Positions 27,481 to 37,160 of a DNA stretch of 64,000 nt are shown here, piece by piece. The notes under the pieces were generated by a model. It had not been told where the DNA came from. It saw only the letters and a program-made list of their open reading frames with translations, and did not search any database. Every line of letters starts with the position of its first letter. Within the stretch, counting starts at the first letter, position 1. Location of the stretch: positions 1 through 64,000 of the forward strand of contig CACHRX010000003.1 of the NCBI GenBank assembly GCA_902582385.1. The letters are read 5' to 3'. Position numbers and translations under genes: made by a program. The stretch comes from an uncultured Pelagibacteraceae bacterium. GTDB lineage: Bacteria; Pseudomonadota; Alphaproteobacteria; Pelagibacterales; Pelagibacteraceae.

Positions 27481-28104
27481 ATGGAAAAATATAAGTTTAC
27501 TTGGAAAGACCTGTCATTAACTGATTTTAAGGTATACCTTTTTGCACTATTTAAGGCTTTCATACCCAAAAAAAAAATAAGAAATTTAGATGATCTAGAG
27601 GAATTTATTCAAACCAAAGCGGCGTGGGTAAGCCAAGTAACTTTATATGGGTATCTAAAAACTAGGATGGGGACAAGATATGTTCTTCATTTTGATAATG
27701 ATGAATTTATAGGGTCAGTAAACTTAGCTAAGTGGAATATTTATGCAACAGCACTTCAAGATTTAACATTTTTCACTTTTTCCTATTTAAAAGTTAATTT
27801 CAATTATGAAGATTTAGAAAAATCTCAAGAAATCTTTTTAAAAATTCTTGATGATGAAATTTCAAATAAGATGCCATTAGATGTGATCGAAAATGCAAAA
27901 AAAGATTTTGATGCAAGAATACAAGGTATAAGCTGGGATGATTATTGTTATGATCTACCGTTTAATCCAAGTGCACTATCATTGTATAAGTGGGCGCCTA
28001 TTGCGGATGAGCTTAAAACACTTGACCGAAAAATTGTTTTAAATTCTGTAATCTTGAAATGGGATGTTGTAAAAAAAGAATTTATTGAGAGAGTAAAGTT
28101 TTAA
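27481..28104 (+). CDS. Hypothetical protein beside the acetate module
   Basis: I do not recognise this protein. About 207 aa, soluble, mixed alpha/beta, with aromatic-rich stretches ([21 protein letters not shown] at the start, and [14 protein letters not shown] near residue 160). There is no signal peptide or membrane segment. ATG at 27481 is preferred over GTG at 27463 because a perfect TATAAT lies at 27455-27460. It is divergent from the DUF4212-symporter pair and convergent with acs (stops overlap by 4 bp in TTAA). Context suggests, but does not prove, a link to acetate or monocarboxylate use. Confidence 0.75.
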   Translation: MEKYKFTWKDLSLTDFKVYLFALFKAFIPKKKIRNLDDLEEFIQTKAAWVSQVTLYGYLKTRMGTRYVLHFDNDEFIGSVNLAKWNIYATALQDLTFFTFSYLKVNFNYEDLEKSQEIFLKILDDEISNKMPLDVIENAKKDFDARIQGISWDDYCYDLPFNPSALSLYKWAPIADELKTLDRKIVLNSVILKWDVVKKEFIERVKF

Positions 28105-30188
28105 ATATTTTTTCTATTTTCTACTAAACTTTCAACTACACTTGGGTCTGCAAGAGTAGTAGTATCTCCTAGTTGTCCATGTTCATTTGCTGCTATCTTT
28201 CTTAAAATTCTTCGCATAATTTTTCCAGACCTTGTCTTAGGTAGACCCGGAGTAAAATGAATTAGATCTGGAGTTGCTAATGGTCCAATTTGTTTTCTTA
28301 CCCAAAGTTTTAACTCTCTATCTAGATCACCCGTTTCTGTCTCTCCAGCATTTAAAGTTACATAACAATATAAGCCATTTCCTTTTATATCATGTGGATA
28401 ACCAACGACCGCTGCTTCAGCAACTTTTGGATGTGCAACGAAAGCGCTCTCTATTTCCGCGGTTCCAAGATTATGTCCTGAGACAATTATTACATCATCT
28501 ACCCGACCAGTAATCCAGTAGTATCCATCTTTGTCTCTTTTGCATCCATCTCCGGTAAAATATTTTCCATCAAATTGGGAAAAGTAAGTATCAATAAATC
28601 TTTGATGGTCTCCATAAACAGTTCTCATTTGGCCTGGCCATGATTGTCCAATACAAAGTCTTCCCTCTCCAGGACCCTTTATTTCTTTTCCATCCTTATT
28701 GACTAAAATCGGTTTTATTCCATAAAAAGGTTTTGTAGCTGACCCTGGTTTAAGAGGAATAGCCCCAGTTTGAGGAGCTATAAGTATACCTCCAGTTTCT
28801 GTTTGCCACCAAGTATCAACAATTGGGCATTTTGAATTTCCTACTGTTTTATAGTACCACATCCAAGCTTCTGGATTTATAGGTTCACCAACAGTACCAA
28901 GTAATTTTAGAGATTTTCTTGATGTTTTATTAACTGGATTATTTCCTTCTCTCATTAGAGCTCTTATTGCGGTCGGAGCAGTATAAAATGTATTAACTTT
29001 AAACTTATCTACGATTTGCCACCATCTTGAGCTATCTGGGTAATTAGGAATACCTTCAAACATTATTGTTGTTGCTCCATTAGCCAGTGGTCCGTAAATA
29101 ATATAACTATGACCGGTTACCCATCCAATATCTGCTGTGCACCAATAAATATCTTTTGGTTTATAGTTGAAAATGTATTGATGAGTCATGGAAGCGTAAA
29201 CCATATATCCACCAGTTGTATGTAGTACTCCCTTAGGCTTACCTGTTGAACCGGAAGTATAAAGAATAAAAAGAGGATCTTCAGCACTCATTTCTTCAGG
29301 CTCACACTGATTTGGTACATCTTTAATTAATTCATGATACCAAACATCTCTTTCATTATTCCAAAATACATAATTTCCTGTTCTCTTGACTACTATACAT
29401 TTTTTTACATTAGGACAATTTGTAAGTGCTTCGTCTGTGGTAGCTTTCAAAGGTATAATTTTTCCTCCCCTTACCCCTTCATCTGCAGTTATTATATATT
29501 CCGATTTACAGTCATTAACTCTTCCAGAAATTGAGTCTGCTGAGAATCCCCCAAAAATTATTGAGTGAATTGCCCCTATTCTAGCACATGCAAGCATTAG
29601 AATTGCTAATTCTGGTATCATTGTTAAATAAATAGTAACTCTGTCACCTTTCTGGATACCTAATTTTTTTAAACCATTTGCTGCTTTAGAAACTTTTTGG
29701 TGTAATTGTTTATAAGAAATTTTTTGATTATCTTTTGGATCATCACCTACCCAAATTATAGCGGTTTTATCTTTCTTGTCTTTTAAATGTCTATCAATAC
29801 AATTAGCTGATGCGTTAAGTGTTCCATCTTCAAACCATTTAATTTTTACTTCATTTTTACTATACTTTATGTCCTTAATTTTTTTATAAGGTTTAATCCA
29901 AGAAATTCTTTTACCTTCTTTTTTCCAGAAAGCGTTATTATTCTTAATCGATTCGCTATATTTTTTTTGGTATTGGGATTTATTAGCTAAACTATTTTTT
30001 ATCCACTCAGGTTTTGTCTTAATAATTAATTCTGGAGATGATAAATTTTCAGTTTTCTTATTTCTTTTTTTTTTATTTTTAGGACGTTTTATTTTTACTC
30101 TAGATTTTCCTATTAATTTTTTTCTTTTATTATTAGATTTACTTTTTCTAGATTTATTTTTTTTTCTTTTCTTTTTCTTTTTTATCAT
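28101..30188 (-). CDS. acs: Acetyl-CoA synthetase with strongly basic N-terminal extension
   Basis: Acs activates acetate to acetyl-CoA through acetyl-AMP. The catalytic body has the AMP-binding motif [15 protein letters not shown], the WWQTETGG motif and the C-terminal [10 protein letters not shown] with the lysine normally controlled by acetylation. The protein is 695 aa against about 650 for E. coli Acs. The surplus is a tail in which 28 of the first 45 residues are Lys or Arg. No ATG, GTG or TTG in frame allows a shorter start just before the catalytic domain. The stop overlaps its convergent neighbour by 4 bp. Together with the symporter it forms an acetate uptake and activation locus. 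Confidence 0.95.
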   Translation of the reverse strand: MIKKKKKRKKNKSRKSKSNNKRKKLIGKSRVKIKRPKNKKKRNKKTENLSSPELIIKTKPEWIKNSLANKSQYQKKYSESIKNNNAFWKKEGKRISWIKPYKKIKDIKYSKNEVKIKWFEDGTLNASANCIDRHLKDKKDKTAIIWVGDDPKDNQKISYKQLHQKVSKAANGLKKLGIQKGDRVTIYLTMIPELAILMLACARIGAIHSIIFGGFSADSISGRVNDCKSEYIITADEGVRGGKIIPLKATTDEALTNCPNVKKCIVVKRTGNYVFWNNERDVWYHELIKDVPNQCEPEEMSAEDPLFILYTSGSTGKPKGVLHTTGGYMVYASMTHQYIFNYKPKDIYWCTADIGWVTGHSYIIYGPLANGATTIMFEGIPNYPDSSRWWQIVDKFKVNTFYTAPTAIRALMREGNNPVNKTSRKSLKLLGTVGEPINPEAWMWYYKTVGNSKCPIVDTWWQTETGGILIAPQTGAIPLKPGSATKPFYGIKPILVNKDGKEIKGPGEGRLCIGQSWPGQMRTVYGDHQRFIDTYFSQFDGKYFTGDGCKRDKDGYYWITGRVDDVIIVSGHNLGTAEIESAFVAHPKVAEAAVVGYPHDIKGNGLYCYVTLNAGETETGDLDRELKLWVRKQIGPLATPDLIHFTPGLPKTRSGKIMRRILRKIAANEHGQLGDTTTLADPSVVESLVENRKNI

Positions 30189-30202
30189 TTAATTTTTTTT
30201 TA

Positions 30203-30616
30203 TTAAAGTTTACCCATCTTATCTAAAATTTTCCAGCTTTTAGAGTCAATTGACATTACAGACAATCTACTTTGTTTTAATAGAGATAAGTGGCTTAATT
30301 GCTTATTTTTTTTGATCTCATCTAAAGTTACAGGTTTATCAAGTTTTCTTAAAAATTTTACTGTAACAGCAACAAATCGACCAGATTTATCTGTTTTATC
30401 TATGTAATGCTCCTTTATTACCTCTACCACTCCTACTATTTCTTTTCCAATGTTTGAATGATAAAAAAAACATTGATCACCTTTCTTCATATTTTTTAAA
30501 TTTTTTGCAGCCTGATAATTTCTTACACCATCCCATGGAGCACCTTTTGCTCCAGCTTTTTTTTGTTGTTCTATTGACCAGACATCAGGTTCAGATTTCA
30601 TTAACCAGTATTGCAT
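30203..30616 (-). CDS. EVE domain protein
   Basis: EVE domains are PUA-like folds that bind modified bases in DNA or RNA. The 137 aa are a complete single domain: YWLMKSEPDVWSIEQ at the start, WDGVRNYQAAKNLK near residue 28, then GDQCFFYHS. Stand-alone EVE proteins are common in proteobacteria, and their biological ligand is mostly unknown. It starts at the last base of tsaD (1 bp overlap) in the same direction and may be co-translated. Confidence 0.9.
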   Translation of the reverse strand: MQYWLMKSEPDVWSIEQQKKAGAKGAPWDGVRNYQAAKNLKNMKKGDQCFFYHSNIGKEIVGVVEVIKEHYIDKTDKSGRFVAVTVKFLRKLDKPVTLDEIKKNKQLSHLSLLKQSRLSVMSIDSKSWKILDKMGKL

Positions 30617-31689
30617 TATAGTTGTACTCCAGCACCTTTTAAAAAAGCAGCATTTTCATCTAATTGCCATCTTGGTTTTGCTGGATGATCTAAATTATTA
30701 AATTGTTTTTTTTTAAATTTCTCTAAACCAACCATTGCGATCATTGCAGCGTTGTCACTACAAAGATCTATTGGAGGGAAAATACTTTGGTAACTTTCTT
30801 CTTTGCATAAATTTATTAACATAGATCTAATTTTTTTATTTGAAGCTACACCTCCTGCAACAACAAAAATTTTTTTATCTGTCTTATTTTGTTTTTCAAA
30901 ATTCCTAAATGCAATTTTAGTTTTTTTATATAATATTTCTTCAACCGTTTTTTGGAAAGATGCAGCAAGGTCAAATTTTTCTTGATCAGTTTTAATATTT
31001 TTAGTTATTTTTAAAATCGCAGTTTTAAGTCCAGCAAAAGATAAGTTGCAACCTCCTTTGTGAAATATTGGTTTAGGTAAATTATATTTATTTGGATCAC
31101 CTTTTTTAGCCATAATTTCAATTTGTGGTCCTCCAGGAAATTCTATACCCAAAAGTTTTGCAGTTTTATCAAATGCTTCACCTAACGCGTCATCAATTGT
31201 TGTGCCCAATCTTTTGTATTTTCCAAGCCCTTGGACATTTAAAAATTGTGAATGTCCTCCTGAAATTAATAAAACTAAATATGGATAATTTAAAGTTGAA
31301 TTAATTTTTGGACTTAAAGCATGACCCTCTAAATGGTTGACCGCTATAAAAGGTTTATCTAATGATGCAGCAAAAGCTTTACCAAAACTCAAACCCACTG
31401 ATAAACAAACTATTAAGCCTGGACCAGCAGTTGATGCTACAGCATCAATCTCTTTAATTGTTCGTCCACTATCTTTAATAGCTTTCTGAACAATCCAATC
31501 TATTTTTTCTATATGTGATCGAGCAGCAAGCTCAGGAACTACCCCGCCAAACTTTTTATGAACTTCAACTTGGCTTGAAATAATACTAGATAGAATAATT
31601 GGTGTTCCATCTTCATTTTCGGTTATTATAGATGCTGCGGTCTCATCGCAACTAGTTTCTATTCCAAGAATTAGGGGTTTTTTACTCAT
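30616..31689 (-). CDS. tsaD: tRNA N6-threonylcarbamoyladenosine transferase TsaD
   Basis: TsaD transfers the threonylcarbamoyl group to A37 of ANN-decoding tRNAs. The 357 aa have the N-terminal GIETSCDETAASI, the metal-binding HLEGHALSP (HxxxH) near residue 117, and the ASNKKIR and CSDNAAMIAM motifs. It is divergent from hemC across 56 bp, the usual alphaproteobacterial tsaD/hemC-hemD arrangement. Partners TsaB, TsaC and TsaE are not in the window. Confidence 0.97.
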   Translation of the reverse strand: MSKKPLILGIETSCDETAASIITENEDGTPIILSSIISSQVEVHKKFGGVVPELAARSHIEKIDWIVQKAIKDSGRTIKEIDAVASTAGPGLIVCLSVGLSFGKAFAASLDKPFIAVNHLEGHALSPKINSTLNYPYLVLLISGGHSQFLNVQGLGKYKRLGTTIDDALGEAFDKTAKLLGIEFPGGPQIEIMAKKGDPNKYNLPKPIFHKGGCNLSFAGLKTAILKITKNIKTDQEKFDLAASFQKTVEEILYKKTKIAFRNFEKQNKTDKKIFVVAGGVASNKKIRSMLINLCKEESYQSIFPPIDLCSDNAAMIAMVGLEKFKKKQFNNLDHPAKPRWQLDENAAFLKGAGVQL

Positions 31690-31745
31690 TCAAATAGTTT
31701 TTATTAATTGTACAATCCCAATACAAGTAAGAAATAAATTTATTT

Positions 31746-32663
31746 ATGAGTAAAAAAATAATCATTGGTTCTAGAAGAAGCAAGCTAGCATTGATTTATG
31801 CTGAAAATGCTAAAGATAAAATTATTCAAAAAACTAATTTAAATGAAGAAGATGTCTTAATTAAAGAAATTTCCACAAAAGGTGATCAGGTAACCGATGT
31901 TAGATTATCGGACTTAGGTGGCAAAGGTTTATTTTCAACAAATATTGAAAAAGAACTTCAAGATAAAAAAATTGATATTGCTGTACATGCGCTCAAGGAT
32001 ATGCCAGCTATAGAAACTTATGGTTTAAGAACAAACACATTTTTAAAAAGAAACGATCCTAGAGAAATTTTAATTACTAGAAGTAAAAAAAAACTTAAAG
32101 AGTTAGAAGATCATCCATTAATCGGTACGTCTTCTTATCGAAGAGAATTTCAAATAAAAAAGATTAGATCAGATCTAACTTGTAAAATTATAAGGGGAAA
32201 TGTTGATACAAGAATCAAAAAACTTTATGATGGATTATATGATGGAATAATCTTATCATACGCAGGAGTTAAATCTTTAAAGTTTGAGGAAGAAATTACA
32301 GAAATATTTTCAACCGATGAAATAATTCCAAGTGCAGGACAAGGAATCATTGCACTTCAGTGTCGTTATAATGATGATGAGATTATCTCAATTTTAGATA
32401 AAATTAATGATATAGAAACATTTCAAAGAGCTCACGCAGAAAGAAATGTTTTAAAAGCTTTACATGGTGATTGCGAAACAGCTGTAGGAGTTCATGCTAT
32501 TGTTGAAGATGATAAGATAATTATAGAAGCTGAACTTTTTTCATTAGATGGCAAACAAAGATTTTATGAAAAAAAAACTTCAACTGTTGAAAATGCTAAA
32601 GAGCTTGGTAATGAGGTGGGGCAGATATTAAAAAAAAAATCAAATAATTCTTACAAAAGATAA
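31746..32663 (+). CDS. hemC: Hydroxymethylbilane synthase (porphobilinogen deaminase)
   Basis: HemC assembles four porphobilinogens into hydroxymethylbilane. The 305 aa begin IIIGSRRSKLALIYA. The KDMPA motif is near residue 88, and the cofactor cysteine lies in GDCETAVGVHA near 242. It precedes hemD by 1 bp. This adds to the heme genes hemJ, hemH and hemE at 1-4 kb, so early and late steps lie in separate operons. Confidence 0.96.
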   Translation: MSKKIIIGSRRSKLALIYAENAKDKIIQKTNLNEEDVLIKEISTKGDQVTDVRLSDLGGKGLFSTNIEKELQDKKIDIAVHALKDMPAIETYGLRTNTFLKRNDPREILITRSKKKLKELEDHPLIGTSSYRREFQIKKIRSDLTCKIIRGNVDTRIKKLYDGLYDGIILSYAGVKSLKFEEEITEIFSTDEIIPSAGQGIIALQCRYNDDEIISILDKINDIETFQRAHAERNVLKALHGDCETAVGVHAIVEDDKIIIEAELFSLDGKQRFYEKKTSTVENAKELGNEVGQILKKKSNNSYKR

Positions 32664-32664
32664 T

Positions 32665-33363
32665 ATGCATATTTTATTAACAAGATCATTAGAAGACTGT
32701 TCCGAAATGATTATAAGATTTAAATCTCTAGGTCATCAAGTTTCTCATCTTCCGTTATTAAGCATCGATAAAATAAATTATGGAGAGATTAATTTCTCTG
32801 AATATAAGGGAATCATTTTTACCAGCACTAATGCTGTCAAATTTTTAAATGTAAAAAGTATTGATAAAAATCTTTTATGTTTTTGTGTAGGAAGTGCTAC
32901 GGAAAAAAAAACTAGAAGTCTTGGTTTTCAGAATGTTATTAGCGCTGAAGGGAATGTTTCAAATTTAAAAGAGTTAATTTTGCAAAATTTTGATCAAAAA
33001 AATGGAAAGCTTATTTACGTAAGTGGTGAATTAATTTCATCTGATCTTGATCAGCAACTAATAAAAGAAGGTTACCGTATAAATAGAATTATCAATTACC
33101 GTGCAAATCATAATAAAAAATTTGACGAAATTTTTCTTAAAGATTTAAAGAAGAATATGCCAGATATTGTCTATATTTATTCTCAAAATAGCGCATTAAG
33201 TTTTTTGAATTTTGTAAAGATTTACAAATCTGAAAAACTCTGGATGAATACAAATTTGATGTGTATAAGTGAAAAAACCTCATCAATACTGAACGAAATA
33301 AAGTGGAAAAAAATATTTCTTTTTAATCCTGGAGAAGAAGAGTTTTTGTTATATAAAATTTAG
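32665..33363 (+). CDS. hemD: Uroporphyrinogen-III synthase
   Basis: HemD closes and inverts ring D to give uroporphyrinogen III. The 232 aa are poorly conserved, as is normal for this family. The N-terminal ILLTRSLEDCSEMI, the IIFTSTNAVKFL motif near residue 51 and YIYSQNSALSFL near 171 fit. Assignment also leans on its position right after hemC. It ends 2 bp before the MscS-type gene. Confidence 0.88.
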   Translation: MHILLTRSLEDCSEMIIRFKSLGHQVSHLPLLSIDKINYGEINFSEYKGIIFTSTNAVKFLNVKSIDKNLLCFCVGSATEKKTRSLGFQNVISAEGNVSNLKELILQNFDQKNGKLIYVSGELISSDLDQQLIKEGYRINRIINYRANHNKKFDEIFLKDLKKNMPDIVYIYSQNSALSFLNFVKIYKSEKLWMNTNLMCISEKTSSILNEIKWKKIFLFNPGEEEFLLYKI

Positions 33364-33365
33364 TT

Positions 33366-34451
33366 ATGGAATTATTAAATAATTTTTCAGAAATATTTTT
33401 ATCCGTATGGAACAAAGGGATCCTAGGTGTAGATATTTTTCAAATTTTAATTGGAATTGGAATCTTTCTAATATTTTTAATTTTTAGAGGTTTAATCAGC
33501 AAACTTATTATTAAAAAGTTAGAGATAATTTCAAAAAGAACTACTAACAAATTAGATGATACTTTTGTAAAAGCTTTAGAGGGTCCAGCAAGGTTTTTAC
33601 CAATAGTTCTAGGTTTTTTTATTGCAAGCTACTATATGACTTTTTCAATTGAAGGGAGAGAAGTAGTCGATACAATCAATAGAACATTAATTACTATTTT
33701 AATATTTTGGGTCATCCATCAAATTATAGAACCAGTATCTTATATTTTAAGTGGATTAGATAAACTTTTAACTCGAGAACTTATCGGATGGATTATAAAA
33801 TCTTTAAAAGTATTAATATTTATTTTAGGGCTTGCAGCGGTTTTAGAATTATGGGGAATTAAAATAGGACCAATTATAGCAGGATTAGGCTTATTTGGTG
33901 TAGCAGTCGCTTTAGGTGCTCAAGATTTATTTAAGAATTTAATTTCAGGGATTTTAGTGCTTGTTGAAAAAAGATTTAAAATTGGTGACTGGATTTTAGT
34001 TGATGGAATTATTGAGGGTATAGTAGAAAAGATTGGTTTTAGATCAACAACTATTAGAAAATTTGATAAATCTTTAGCAATAATTCCTAACTTTCAATTT
34101 GCTGAAAATGCAGTTGTTAATGTCAGTGAAACTTCTAACTGGTTAATAAGCTGGATTATTACTCTTCAGTATGACACGACCGTTGATCAACTTAAAACTA
34201 TTCGAGATCAAATTGAAGATCATATAAAAAAAAGTGAGGATTTTAATATAAGTATAGGAATTGCAGTAAGAGTTGATAAATTTTCAGATAGTTCAATAGA
34301 CATGTATGTACGTTGTTTTACTAAAACAAATAGTTGGAATGAATGGCTTTCAGTAAAGGAAAAATTAGCAATTGCAGTTAAGGAAATTGTAGAAAATAAT
34401 AAAGCCTCATTTGCATTTCCTAGTTCTTCAATTTACATCGAAAAAAAATGA
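33366..34451 (+). CDS. MscS family mechanosensitive channel
   Basis: This is a small-conductance mechanosensitive channel for relief of osmotic downshock. The 361 aa have several N-terminal membrane helices, then the pore-lining TM3 pattern AGLGLFGVAVALGAQDLFKNLISG near residues 175-198, followed by the beta domain (KRFKIGDWILVDG) and a C-terminal alpha/beta domain. It overlaps the following yggT gene by 4 bp. It could also act as an osmolyte leak; no specific ligand domain is seen. Confidence 0.9.
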   Translation: MELLNNFSEIFLSVWNKGILGVDIFQILIGIGIFLIFLIFRGLISKLIIKKLEIISKRTTNKLDDTFVKALEGPARFLPIVLGFFIASYYMTFSIEGREVVDTINRTLITILIFWVIHQIIEPVSYILSGLDKLLTRELIGWIIKSLKVLIFILGLAAVLELWGIKIGPIIAGLGLFGVAVALGAQDLFKNLISGILVLVEKRFKIGDWILVDGIIEGIVEKIGFRSTTIRKFDKSLAIIPNFQFAENAVVNVSETSNWLISWIITLQYDTTVDQLKTIRDQIEDHIKKSEDFNISIGIAVRVDKFSDSSIDMYVRCFTKTNSWNEWLSVKEKLAIAVKEIVENNKASFAFPSSSIYIEKK

Positions 34452-34738
34452 TAGCTATTTTTTATTTGGTTTTACAAATATTAAAACTCTATTCGTATGT
34501 TGTGATAATAAATGTTATTATTAGTTGGTTAATAGCTTTTAACATTTTAAATACCCAAAACAGATTTGTTTATTCTATTTTAGAATTAAGTTATAGACTT
34601 ACAGATCCTATACTAAATAAAATAAGACGTTTTTTACCCAATTTAGGGTCTCTAGACATATCACCTATAATTTTACTTCTATTGATTTGGTTTATAGAAA
34701 TGTGTATGAAGCTCTACATTGCCCCAATAATATTTTAA
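34448..34738 (+). CDS. YggT family membrane protein
   Basis: The 96 aa protein has two hydrophobic stretches around the family motif YRLTDPILNKIRRFLPNLGSLDISPIILLLLI. It fits the short YggT form better than the copy at 24859-25215. It lies between mscS and folD and overlaps mscS by 4 bp. Molecular function is unknown. Confidence 0.88.
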   Translation: MIAIFYLVLQILKLYSYVVIINVIISWLIAFNILNTQNRFVYSILELSYRLTDPILNKIRRFLPNLGSLDISPIILLLLIWFIEMCMKLYIAPIIF

Positions 34739-34741
34739 ATT

Positions 34742-35587
34742 ATGATATTAATAGATGGAAAAAAAGTAGCTGCAGAGCTAAGAGAAAAACTTAAAAAAGA
34801 AGTTTTGGACCTAAAGAAAAAATATAATAAAGTTCCTGGTTTGACAGTTATTTTAGTTGGCGATCTGACTCCTAGTCAAATTTATGTTCGAAATAAAGAA
34901 AAATCAGCTAATGAAGTAGGATTAAAATCTGATGTAATTAAATATCCAGACTCTGTGGATGAAAAAATAATATTAGATAAAATTAATGAATTAAATTTAG
35001 ATAATACTGTTTCAGGAATTTTAGTTCAGTTACCACTTCCAAAACATATTGATAAACAAAAAGTGATTGAAGCAATAGATCCATTAAAGGATGTGGATGG
35101 ATTTCATCCTAAGAATGTTGGAAATCTTTCTTCGGGTTATGAAAGTTCTGTGCCATGCACGCCTTTAGGGTGTTATTTGCTAATTAAAAAGATTGAACCA
35201 AATTTGAGTGGGAAAAAAGCTGTCATAGTTGGGAGATCCAATCTTAATGGTAAGCCAATGACACAGCTTCTTCTTAAAGAAAATTGTACAGTAACTATAA
35301 CACATTCAAAAACTAAAGATTTAAAAGAGGAATGTTTAGCTGCTGACATTATTGTTGCAGCAGTTGGTATTCCAGAACTTATTAAAGGTGATTGGGTTAA
35401 AAAAAATACAATAGTAATCGATGTTGGTATAAATAAAACAGAAAAAGGAATAGTTGGTGATGTGGCATTTGATGAAGTCTCAAAAAATGCAAAAGCTTTA
35501 ACTCCTGTTCCAGGCGGGGTAGGCCCAATGACAATCGCCTGTTTGCTTAAAAATACAATAGACTGTTTCAAAAGATCGCAAATTTAA
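34742..35587 (+). CDS. folD: Methylenetetrahydrofolate dehydrogenase / cyclohydrolase
   Basis: FolD oxidises 5,10-methylene-THF and opens the methenyl form to 10-formyl-THF. The 281 aa have SQIYVRNKEKSANEVG with the catalytic lysine near residue 55, QLPLPKHID near 98, the NADP-binding GRSNLNGKP near 163, and PVPGGVGPMTIACLL near the C-terminus. It starts 3 bp after yggT. In SAR11-type cells it feeds one-carbon oxidation and purine synthesis (PurH uses 10-formyl-THF). Confidence 0.97.
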   Translation: MILIDGKKVAAELREKLKKEVLDLKKKYNKVPGLTVILVGDLTPSQIYVRNKEKSANEVGLKSDVIKYPDSVDEKIILDKINELNLDNTVSGILVQLPLPKHIDKQKVIEAIDPLKDVDGFHPKNVGNLSSGYESSVPCTPLGCYLLIKKIEPNLSGKKAVIVGRSNLNGKPMTQLLLKENCTVTITHSKTKDLKEECLAADIIVAAVGIPELIKGDWVKKNTIVIDVGINKTEKGIVGDVAFDEVSKNAKALTPVPGGVGPMTIACLLKNTIDCFKRSQI

Positions 35588-35624
35588 CAATTAGAACAAT
35601 AAATTTTTTTTGATAAAGTAGGTT

Positions 35625-35828
35625 ATGAAAAAACCTAAATACCCATTCAGAATTGCTATTCTTATGGCGATACTCACAATTCCTCCTATAGGTGCTACAC
35701 AATTAGGATGGTATCTGTATGATATTCAAACAGGATTTGATTATGGTATGATTGTAGGAACATTTTCAGTAATATATGCAGCATGGTTAATGTATGAAAA
35801 AAACTGGAGAGAAGAAGATGAGGATTAA
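35625..35828 (+). CDS. Small two-helix membrane protein, hypothetical
   Basis: I do not recognise this 67 aa protein. It has two probable membrane helices (about residues 10-30 and 38-56) and an acidic tail, REEDED. It starts 37 bp after folD and ends 3 bp before the SHOCT-domain gene, so these two small membrane genes form a pair. Codon use looks like its neighbours, so it is likely a real gene. Confidence 0.7.
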   Translation: MKKPKYPFRIAILMAILTIPPIGATQLGWYLYDIQTGFDYGMIVGTFSVIYAAWLMYEKNWREEDED

Positions 35829-35831
35829 TAT

Positions 35832-36098
35832 ATGGAAAAAATAATATTTTTTGGATTAATTATACCTATTTTAATTTTTATGCTCTATTTAGGTGGTAGA
35901 GCTATAAAGACAGGGTTTAATGCTAAAAGTTCAAATAAATCCGATACAGAAAATGAAAAAAATATAGAAGAAGAAAATTCATTAAATGATAAAAAAAACT
36001 TAAGTGATGAATTAAATAAATTAAATGAACTCTTGAAAAGTGGTGTTTTAACACAAGAGGAATTTGAAAAAGCTAAAAAAAAGATTCTAGATAATTAA
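35832..36098 (+). CDS. SHOCT domain membrane protein
   Basis: The 88 aa protein has one N-terminal membrane helix (about residues 4-22), a polar acidic linker, and a C-terminal SHOCT domain (LNELLKSGVLTQEEFEKAKKKIL, about 64-86). SHOCT domains are short C-terminal modules proposed to mediate oligomerisation or complex formation. Its stop overlaps that of the convergent PQQ-type dehydrogenase by 4 bp in TTAA. Confidence 0.85.
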   Translation: MEKIIFFGLIIPILIFMLYLGGRAIKTGFNAKSSNKSDTENEKNIEEENSLNDKKNLSDELNKLNELLKSGVLTQEEFEKAKKKILDN

Positions 36099-37159
36099 TC
36101 TTTTTCCATTACCCACAGATTATTCCCTGCCAAAAAAAAAATTTTTCCATTACTTGGGTGAACTTGTATATCTCTTATTCTTCCAATTTTATCTTTAAAA
36201 ATAATCTCTTCCTTAACATCTGACTTATCATCAAATATTAATTTTCTTAATGACTTGTCCTTAAGAGATGTAATTAAAGCATGACCATTCCATTCGCTGA
36301 ATTCTTCGCCCTTATAAATAGTTATCGCACTAGTAGCTATAGAAGGTACCCAGTATTGAATTGCTTTAGTAAAACCTGGCTTCCATTTAGGTCCAATTTT
36401 AGTCCCAGTATAATTTTTTCCTCCCCAACCTAATATTTTCCAACCATAGTTTTCACCTTTTTTTACCTCTCCAAACCAGTCACCTCCTTTTGCACCATGG
36501 TTGCTCATATAAATTTTTCCATCAAAAGGCGATAAAGACAAACCTTGAGGGTTACGAACTCCGATTTGATAAATCTCAGGAAGCCAGTTTGAATTACCTT
36601 TAAACTTAGGATTGTCAATGGGTATACTTCCATCCAAATGAATTCTTATAATACTTCCAGGATGATTTGTGGGGTCTTGTGCAATCATACCCTGTCCTCT
36701 TTCTCCAGCTGATGCGAAAAGGTAATTATCTTTAATTACTATTCTTGAACCAAAATGATAACCTGAGTCTATAGGTGGTTCTGCTTGAAAAATATTTTTA
36801 AAGTCTAATTTAATTTTATCAAATTTTGCTTTTGCTATTGAGGTACTTGACTTCCAATTACCTCTATTTTCAGAATAGGATATGTAAACAAACTTATCTT
36901 TAAAGAGAATATCTAATAGGCCTCCTTGACCATAATCCAAAAAATCTAAATTATGTTCTACTTCAGAAACTTTATTATTTTTTATATTAACAATTTTTAT
37001 TTTTCCGCTTTTTTCAGAAACAATCAATTCATTATCATTTAAGAACGATGATCCCCATGGTCCATCTAATTTTACTAATTTTTGAAAATTATAATTTTGA
37101 GAAAAAGATTTTGAGTTAAAGAAAAAAAATAATAGTATTAAAAATAAAACTTTTTTCAC
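36095..37159 (-). CDS. Secreted PQQ-dependent sugar dehydrogenase-like protein
   Basis: This is a soluble beta-propeller of the glucose/sorbosone dehydrogenase (Asd/YliI) family. I chose GTG at 37159 because it lies 1 bp after the SDR stop and begins a clean signal peptide (KKVLFLILLFFFFNSKSFSQ); the longer ATG start at 37186 would bury it. Family motifs are DYGQGGLLDILF, HFGSRIVI with a histidine at the active-site position, SIIRIHLDGS, VRNPQGLS, NHGAKGGDW and GENYGW. PQQ use and substrate are inferred only; no PQQ synthesis genes are here. Confidence 0.85.
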   Translation of the reverse strand: MKKVLFLILLFFFFNSKSFSQNYNFQKLVKLDGPWGSSFLNDNELIVSEKSGKIKIVNIKNNKVSEVEHNLDFLDYGQGGLLDILFKDKFVYISYSENRGNWKSSTSIAKAKFDKIKLDFKNIFQAEPPIDSGYHFGSRIVIKDNYLFASAGERGQGMIAQDPTNHPGSIIRIHLDGSIPIDNPKFKGNSNWLPEIYQIGVRNPQGLSLSPFDGKIYMSNHGAKGGDWFGEVKKGENYGWKILGWGGKNYTGTKIGPKWKPGFTKAIQYWVPSIATSAITIYKGEEFSEWNGHALITSLKDKSLRKLIFDDKSDVKEEIIFKDKIGRIRDIQVHPSNGKIFFLAGNNLWVMEKD

Positions 37160-37160
37160 T

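Noticed and set aside
35173-35571. Minus-strand 132-codon frame inside folD
   Set aside because: Shadow of folD, whose NADP-binding and C-terminal motifs are intact; no independent start signal.
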